NCBI GenBank assembly: GCA_900550385.1
Contig: URRZ01000076.1
Span: 1-10,258, forward strand
Direction: 5' to 3'
Length of the DNA: 10,258 nucleotides
DNA from: an uncultured Coriobacteriaceae bacterium
GTDB taxonomy: Bacteria > Actinomycetota > Coriobacteriia > Coriobacteriales > Eggerthellaceae
Within the stretch, counting starts at the first letter, position 1, and each line of letters opens with the position of its first letter. A program made the translations under genes and the position numbers. Below the pieces are notes generated by a model. That model searched no databases, had not been told where the DNA came from, and saw only the letters and a program-made list of their open reading frames with translations. Below, one piece after another: positions 6,339-10,258 of this stretch.

Positions 6339-7778
6339 ATGCAGAGCCCCGTTATGGCGAACAACGTTGAGATTCTTTCTTCCGCAAAGGAGAACCACTA
6401 CTTTGATCGCAAGAGCGCTAGGATAAAGCCGGAAGATCTTGCTCGACACATTGCCGCTTTTGCGAATGCGGCAGGTGGCAAGCTCGTCGTTGGCATCGAG
6501 GACGGCGGCGAGGTGACCGGCTTCAAACGGCAGAAAGCCTATGAACCGGAGCTCTTCGAGCAGTGTCACATAACCGAGTGCTCGCCCGCCCCTGATGTCT
6601 TCTGCACGAAGGCACCCGTGGTGAATTCCGCCGGTGATGACGATTTTGTACTCATCTTGGATATTGGGCCGTCCAGCGACAGGGTTATCACCCGCCGCAA
6701 GGACGGTGCTGTGTTCCTTAGGCAGGGGGATAGGAGCAAAGAACTTAGCTACGAGCAGATACGCGCGCTTGAGTACGACAAGAACCAACGTGTTTTCGAG
6801 GACGAGCTTATTGCCGATTCGAGTATGTCTGACGTCGACCGAGAGGTTCTTGCTCGATATAAAGCAATCCTTGAAACCGATGCTTCAGACGAACAGGTTC
6901 TATGCAGTCGTCGTTTCATGCGCGATGGGCGCCTCACTGTTGCCGGTCTGCTGTTGTTTGGGAAGTGTCCTGCGGCGTTTCTTCCTCAGGCTCGTGTTCG
7001 CGTACTGCGCTTCGATGGAACGAAGATGGAGACGGGGGAACACCTCAACACCACCAAGGACGTTACATTCGACGGCCCCATTCCCAAAGTTGTCGATGGC
7101 GCCTTTGCGCTCATCTCTAGCATGTTGAGAGAATTCCAGTTTCTCGGCCGCGATGGAAAGTTTCAGACTGTGCCGGAATATCCTGAATTTGCTTGGTTTG
7201 AGGGTCTAGTGAATGCCGTCACGCACCGCGATTACGCCTATGCCGGCGATTACATCCGCATATCGATGTACGATGACAGGCTCGAGATTTTGAGTCCGGG
7301 CAAGCTTCCCAACACGGTCACGCTCGACAACATGCGTGAGACCCGGTATTCGAGAAACCCGAGAATCGCACGTACCCTTGTCGAGTTCGGTTGGGTTCGA
7401 GAACTCAACGAGGGCGTGAAACGCATCTACACTGAGATGCAGAAAATGCTGCTCAGTGATCCGGTCTTTGACGAACCAGATGGGTCTAAGGTTCAGCTTA
7501 CTCTTGAGAACAACATCGTCGCAAGGAGCATGCGGCAACGGGATGCTCTTCATGATAGAATTTCGACCGAAATTCTCAGCAGCCTTGGGGAATACGAGCT
7601 CATAGCGGTTCAGGCGGCATACGCCAAGGGTCGCATCACCCCGAAGGAGCTTGCGGGGCTCATCGAGAGAAGCCAGCGCTCGGCTACTCGTGTGCTCAAG
7701 GGGCTCGCCGGAAGAGAAATCATGGAATGGCATGGAACCTCTATCAATGACCCTTCCCAGTATTACACGATTGCATGA
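6339..7778 (+). CDS. AlbA_2 (Schlafen-like) / HATPase_c_4 putative regulator, COG2865 type
   Basis: A 479-residue soluble protein. Residues about 15-135 form an AlbA_2 (Schlafen AlbA) nucleic-acid-binding domain (DRKSARI, HIAAFANAAGGKLVVGIEDGG, VFLRQGDRS). Residues about 275-385 form a GHKL-type ATPase fold (HATPase_c_4): N box E288-G-L-V-N292 followed by HRDY, G1 box DDRLEILSPG (312-321), and G2 region LNEGVKRIY. The C-terminal 415-470 looks like a winged helix (TPKELAGLIERSQRSATRVLKGL). This order is typical of COG2865 proteins, annotated as transcriptional regulators or ATP-binding proteins; their activity is mostly unproven. ATG 6339 has GAGG seven bases upstream; ATG 6354 is an alternative. 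Codon use is visibly less G+C-rich than in menC or the CNNM gene. The gene stands alone between 30-base direct repeats and is followed at once by a repeat array, which suggests transfer as a unit. Confidence 0.85.
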   Translation: MQSPVMANNVEILSSAKENHYFDRKSARIKPEDLARHIAAFANAAGGKLVVGIEDGGEVTGFKRQKAYEPELFEQCHITECSPAPDVFCTKAPVVNSAGDDDFVLILDIGPSSDRVITRRKDGAVFLRQGDRSKELSYEQIRALEYDKNQRVFEDELIADSSMSDVDREVLARYKAILETDASDEQVLCSRRFMRDGRLTVAGLLLFGKCPAAFLPQARVRVLRFDGTKMETGEHLNTTKDVTFDGPIPKVVDGAFALISSMLREFQFLGRDGKFQTVPEYPEFAWFEGLVNAVTHRDYAYAGDYIRISMYDDRLEILSPGKLPNTVTLDNMRETRYSRNPRIARTLVEFGWVRELNEGVKRIYTEMQKMLLSDPVFDEPDGSKVQLTLENNIVARSMRQRDALHDRISTEILSSLGEYELIAVQAAYAKGRITPKELAGLIERSQRSATRVLKGLAGREIMEWHGTSINDPSQYYTIA

Positions 7779-7822
7779 TGTCGCACCTCTGTCAGACCTT
7801 TGTCGCACCTTGTCGAACCTCG
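7779..7822 (+). repeat. 44-base repeat block, first copy (four short units)
   Basis: It begins on the base after the AlbA_2 stop codon. It consists of four related units: TGTCGCACCTC, TGTCAGACCTT, TGTCGCACCT and TGTCGAACCTCG. The whole block recurs without change at 7870-7913. The two blocks are 91 bases apart, not a multiple of three, so they read in different frames and the repeat is a DNA or RNA feature and not a protein repeat. Confidence 0.9.
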
Positions 7823-7869
7823 CAAGCAGATAGATCGATGCATAGCGTTCGGGTTTTCGACGGGCTGGT

Positions 7870-7913
7870 TGTCGCACCTCTGTCAGACCTTTGTCGCACC
7901 TTGTCGAACCTCG
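7870..7913 (+). repeat. 44-base repeat block, second copy
   Basis: Identical to 7779-7822 over all 44 bases. The 47 bases between the blocks show no copy of the unit. The 30-base direct repeat starts 23 bases further on. Candidate roles are binding sites for the AlbA_2 protein, a remnant of a longer array, or an mRNA 3' element. Confidence 0.9.
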
Positions 7914-7936
7914 ATAATGGGTGCAAGCGAAGAGCG

Positions 7937-7966
7937 GGTCGTGTAGGTGTCCGTGTATGTATCAGC
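7937..7966 (+). repeat. 30-base direct repeat, right copy
   Basis: Matches 6090-6119 at 29 of 30 positions. It ends 12 bases before the stop codon of the minus-strand XRE gene. The distance between copies is 1847 bases, so recombination between them would remove the AlbA_2 gene and array as one piece. Confidence 0.85.
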
Positions 7967-7978
7967 GAAAACCGCTAA

Positions 7979-8314
7979 TCAGACCCTGCGTTTCGCCAGC
8001 GCGTCGCGCAACGACTTAAGCACATCAATCGCCACGGGCAGCTCGTCGGCTTCGAACGAATCCAGTATTTCCTGCACCTCGGCGGAGAGCTTCGCCTTGT
8101 CGGGCTTCGGCGCGTCCGAGAGCAAGGCGTCCGTGCCGACCGAAAGCTCTTCGGCGATCCTCGCCAGCACGGGCAGGCTCAGCTTCGTGTTCCCGGTCTC
8201 AATATGGCTCATATGCGTGACGGAGATGCCGACCCTTCCTGCCAGCGCCTCCTGTGACAGCCCGCACGCCTTGCGGTACCGCCGTATGCGCTGCCCTATG
8301 TCGAAGTACTTCAT
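7979..8314 (-). CDS. XRE-family helix-turn-helix transcriptional regulator
   Basis: A 111-residue cytoplasmic DNA-binding protein. Residues about 7-62 are a Cro/C1-type HTH domain: IGQRIRRYRKACGLSQEALAGR, turn VGISVTHMS, recognition helix ending HIETGNTKLS, then LPVLARIAEELSV. The rest (about 70-111) is charged and helical and may dimerise. ATG 8314 was chosen because it begins at the usual MKYFDIGQRIR; an in-frame ATG at 8329 and a TTG at 8338 are possible, but none has a strong ribosome binding site. It diverges from the membrane protein gene at 8501, with a 22-base palindrome in between, so it probably represses itself and that neighbour. Such regulators control prophage, toxin-antitoxin and envelope genes; nothing here points to a phage. 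Confidence 0.88.
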   Translation of the reverse strand: MKYFDIGQRIRRYRKACGLSQEALAGRVGISVTHMSHIETGNTKLSLPVLARIAEELSVGTDALLSDAPKPDKAKLSAEVQEILDSFEADELPVAIDVLKSLRDALAKRRV

Positions 8315-8372
8315 GCAATCACCGTCCATATGAATCAAATCATCTTGAATCGTATGGGCGTTTCTTCTCGGT

Positions 8373-8378
8373 TATAAT
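8373..8378 (+). promoter_or_regulatory. Possible -10 box (TATAAT)
   Basis: A perfect TATAAT on the plus strand, though the nearest -35-like box, TTGAAT (8345-8350), is 22 bases away, too far for a normal promoter. The minus strand also reads TATAAC here, so the box could serve either divergent gene. A plus-strand start would fall at about 8385, inside the palindrome. Confidence 0.4.
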
Positions 8379-8384
8379 GGCCTG

Positions 8385-8406
8385 CATAGGCTGATATATG
8401 CCTATG
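8385..8406. promoter_or_regulatory. 22-base palindrome, probable XRE operator
   Basis: Perfect seven-base arms CATAGGC (8385-8391) and GCCTATG (8400-8406) around the eight-base A+T-rich spacer TGATATAT. It lies between the divergent XRE and membrane protein genes, next to the TATAAT box at 8373. A second weaker pair, CTTGAAT (8344-8350) and ATTCAAG (8409-8415), lies outside it. Size and symmetry suit a dimeric Cro/C1-type regulator. Binding is inferred from position. Confidence 0.6.
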
Positions 8407-8427
8407 TAATTCAAGTTTATAAATGAC

Positions 8428-8474
8428 CGCAGCTTCGCTGCGGCGAGTGCGCTTGCAAGCGGCTCCATGGCCGC
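8428..8474 (+). other. Structured leader before the membrane protein gene
   Basis: Three adjacent self-complementary segments: CGCAGC-TTC-GCTGCG (8428-8442), the perfect palindrome GCTTGCAAGC (8451-8460) and GCGGC-TCCATG-GCCGC (8459-8474). No T run follows, so they are not a terminator. In a transcript from the intergenic promoter they would form a folded 5' leader ending just before the ribosome binding site AAAGGAG (8488-8494). Confidence 0.5.
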
Positions 8475-8500
8475 AAAGCTGAGAAGCAAAGGAGATCGAC

Positions 8501-9292
8501 ATGGGAGAGCAAACGGGGGACTTGCTGGCGGGGGTCACCACCGCCCACGACCTGATGCACCGCGTGGTGGGGCTGCAAAACCGCATCAACCAGCTGACCA
8601 CGCAGTTCGCAGCGAAGCAGGAGAAGAAGACCAAGCGGCATCCCCTGCTGTACGCGGTCCTGGGGTTCCTCATCGCATTCACGCTCATCACGAGCACGCC
8701 GCTCAAGGCCATCACGTACCCCATCACCATCCCGTTCTTCGAAGTGGGCGGCATGGATCTTCAGGTGATGATTTGGAACGTCGTGAACCTCATCGTCTCC
8801 GCCATCATAGGAGCGATCCTGTACAAGGTCATCGCCAAGACGGCGGACAAGAACCGCGCCCAGCGAAACGCCGCCATCGACCAGAGCAACGCCCAGGTCG
8901 AGGCGAACAACCAAGCCCTGGCGCAGAGCATCGAGCAGACCAAGCGGGAGATCTTCGCCGTGCAGCAACGGTGGGCGGCGGAGGTCGCGCCGTGGTATCC
9001 CATGGACTACGACAACATCGCGGCGGTGGACTTCTTCCTTTCCGCCGTGCGCAACCATCGCGCGACCACCGTCCAGGAGATGGTCAACCTCTACGAGACC
9101 GAGATGCACCAGCGCCGCATGGAGGCCGGGCAGCAGCAGATGCTCAATCAGCAGCGTATCGGCAACATGCTCCAGCTGGGCAACCTCTTCATGCAGGGGC
9201 AGATACTCAACCAAGCCCAGCAAATCAACACCAACACCGCCAGCGCGAGCGACAACCTCGACTGGATAACCCAGCAGATGGGAAAGCACTAG
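8501..9292 (+). CDS. Two-helix membrane protein with C-terminal cytoplasmic domain, function unknown
   Basis: A 263-residue protein. Residues 1-46 are polar with a basic run KQEKKTKR before the first membrane helix (about 48-66); a second helix lies at about 90-111. Then comes a long charged, Gln/Ala-rich helix likely to form a coiled coil (about 113-158), a compact motif W165-Y-P with FFLSAVRNHRATTVQEMVNLYE (178-199) and EMHQRRME, and a Gln/Asn-rich tail. The NxRA-T-xxE-xNLYE motif is one I associate with uncharacterised Gram-positive membrane proteins; I know no function for it. By charge, both ends should be cytoplasmic. The start is firm: AAAGGAG six bases before the ATG. It is probably controlled by the divergent XRE gene, and a lipoprotein gene follows 147 bases later. 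Confidence 0.75.
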   Translation: MGEQTGDLLAGVTTAHDLMHRVVGLQNRINQLTTQFAAKQEKKTKRHPLLYAVLGFLIAFTLITSTPLKAITYPITIPFFEVGGMDLQVMIWNVVNLIVSAIIGAILYKVIAKTADKNRAQRNAAIDQSNAQVEANNQALAQSIEQTKREIFAVQQRWAAEVAPWYPMDYDNIAAVDFFLSAVRNHRATTVQEMVNLYETEMHQRRMEAGQQQMLNQQRIGNMLQLGNLFMQGQILNQAQQINTNTASASDNLDWITQQMGKH

Positions 9293-9439
9293 CTTGCCGT
9301 AGCTCGTTGGTTTCACCGGCCGGGGCGATGCCGTTGCAATCCATGGAGCCATGCAGCGCTCATTTCGACGCACCGGCAAATAGTCGGAAACAAATTCACC
9401 AAAGTGGACATTCAAAGCTCGAACAGGAGGGAAGAAACG

Positions 9440-10258
9440 ATGAGGAAGTACACAAGAAGAGAAGCGCTGAAGCTATTCGGTATTGGGACGGTGGCCGTGG
9501 CGGGCATCGGGCTTGTTGGGTGCAGCGGCTCGGGCGCCAACAACGGAGCCGTCACGGGGCCCTCTGAGGCTCCCAGTACGTCGATGAGCGCTTCGCAAGC
9601 GTTTTTCCAGCAAAACGTCTGGATGCAGTGCTCCTCGTCGGACATTCCCGAGAAGGACACGACCGTCCAGAGTATCCTCGTCTTTGACGGCAACGGTAAC
9701 GTGACCCGCTATGAGACGAGCTACGCTGGCACGAACGAGAATACGTCCTACGAAGCGCCCACATTCGGCGATCTTGACGGCCTGTCGAACGACGAGATCA
9801 TCGAGCTTGCCAAGAAGAAGAACCGTGAGCGCTTCGAGCTACTGCGGCAGACCAGCATCGACGAGACAAACGAGTCGCTTGAGTTCTACCAGCAAGATGC
9901 CGGTTTCTATCAAGACAATATCGCCAACGCGACCGAGGGCCAGAAGGTCAACGAGGCGGCCGAGTACGAGGAGCCGGAAGCCGTTCCCTTCACGCTCGCC
10001 ATCGAGACGGACGGCACGGGGAACAACACGGAGACCGAGACCATCGAATTCGAGGCAGTCTCTTTGAATCCCGGATACTTCTACGCGGGGTCGCACATCG
10101 GAAGCGCCCCCGATCAGTTCAAGGAGGAGCTCTACAAGACCGAGACGAAATCCATCGAACTCGGGATCACGGGTGGCCAAATTGGGCTCTTCGGTGGTTT
10201 CTGTGGGAGAGATTCCGGCATAGGCCCAGCTCAGCGGGCGAAAACAACGATCTGGAAC
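9440..10258 (+). CDS. Twin-arginine lipoprotein, function unknown (runs off the window)
   Basis: The reading frame is open from ATG 9440 to the last base, 273 residues so far with no stop. The N-terminus MRKYTRREALKLFG is a twin-arginine motif, followed by a hydrophobic stretch and the lipobox LVGC with the modified cysteine at residue 28, so a Tat-exported lipoprotein held on the outer face of the membrane. A short Ser/Gly/Pro linker follows, then an acidic, Asp/Glu/Thr-rich domain without membrane helices or a motif I recognise. The start is firm: AGGAGG (9425-9430) nine bases upstream. The 147-base gap after the membrane protein gene shows no terminator, so the two may be cotranscribed. 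The twin-arginine signal suggests export of a folded protein. The C-terminal end is missing. Confidence 0.75.
   Translation, partial: MRKYTRREALKLFGIGTVAVAGIGLVGCSGSGANNGAVTGPSEAPSTSMSASQAFFQQNVWMQCSSSDIPEKDTTVQSILVFDGNGNVTRYETSYAGTNENTSYEAPTFGDLDGLSNDEIIELAKKKNRERFELLRQTSIDETNESLEFYQQDAGFYQDNIANATEGQKVNEAAEYEEPEAVPFTLAIETDGTGNNTETETIEFEAVSLNPGYFYAGSHIGSAPDQFKEELYKTETKSIELGITGGQIGLFGGFCGRDSGIGPAQRAKTTIWN

Noticed and set aside
7206..7877. 223-residue minus-strand ORF opposite the AlbA_2 gene
   Set aside because: Antisense to the conserved ATPase-fold and winged-helix parts of the AlbA_2 protein.
7779..7913. CRISPR array
   Set aside because: Only two blocks with internal subunits, one 47-base gap and no cas genes; not a repeat-spacer array.
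8417..9415. 332-residue minus-strand ORF opposite the membrane protein gene
   Set aside because: Its opposite strand has a strong ribosome binding site, membrane helices and a conserved motif; this frame is the shadow.

Overview
The window looks like a chromosomal segment of a high-GC Gram-positive gut bacterium, most likely a coriobacterium of the Eggerthella type (inference). The grounds are the G+C-rich codon use, Shine-Dalgarno-led genes, a menaquinone gene joining MenE to MenC, and the mix of gene families. No taxonomic marker settles the species.

Left part (1-2800). The window opens inside a HAD-IIA (NagD-like) phosphatase gene that breaks off near 232 in a very GC-rich stretch with a run of nine G. 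About 100 bases later comes the second half of MenE (o-succinylbenzoate-CoA ligase), in another frame and without its N-terminal region, joined without a stop to a complete MenC (o-succinylbenzoate synthase). This is either a deletion or an assembly join. Facing it on the minus strand are a YxeA-family secreted protein gene and, just upstream of that, a 32-residue hydrophobic peptide gene with a very strong ribosome binding site.

Middle (2781-6065). A long noncoding stretch holds a 19-base direct repeat and a 103-base element bounded by inverted repeats. It is followed by a CNNM/CorC-type transporter gene with a clear terminator, a convergent amidohydrolase gene on the minus strand, and an initiator tRNA gene with its own promoter and a perfect terminator.

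Right part (6066-10258), an accessory region. A gene for an AlbA_2 (Schlafen-like) and ATPase-fold regulator, less G+C-rich than the left part, lies between two 30-base direct repeats that match at 29 of 30 positions. Immediately after its stop are two identical 44-base blocks, each made of four short related units. Next, an XRE regulator gene on the minus strand diverges from a two-helix membrane protein gene and a twin-arginine lipoprotein gene that runs off the window. A 22-base palindrome sits between the divergent genes and is the likely operator.

The most interesting material is the repeat-flanked AlbA_2 unit with its repeat array and the adjoining XRE/membrane protein/lipoprotein module. 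The function of neither can be read from the sequence alone.
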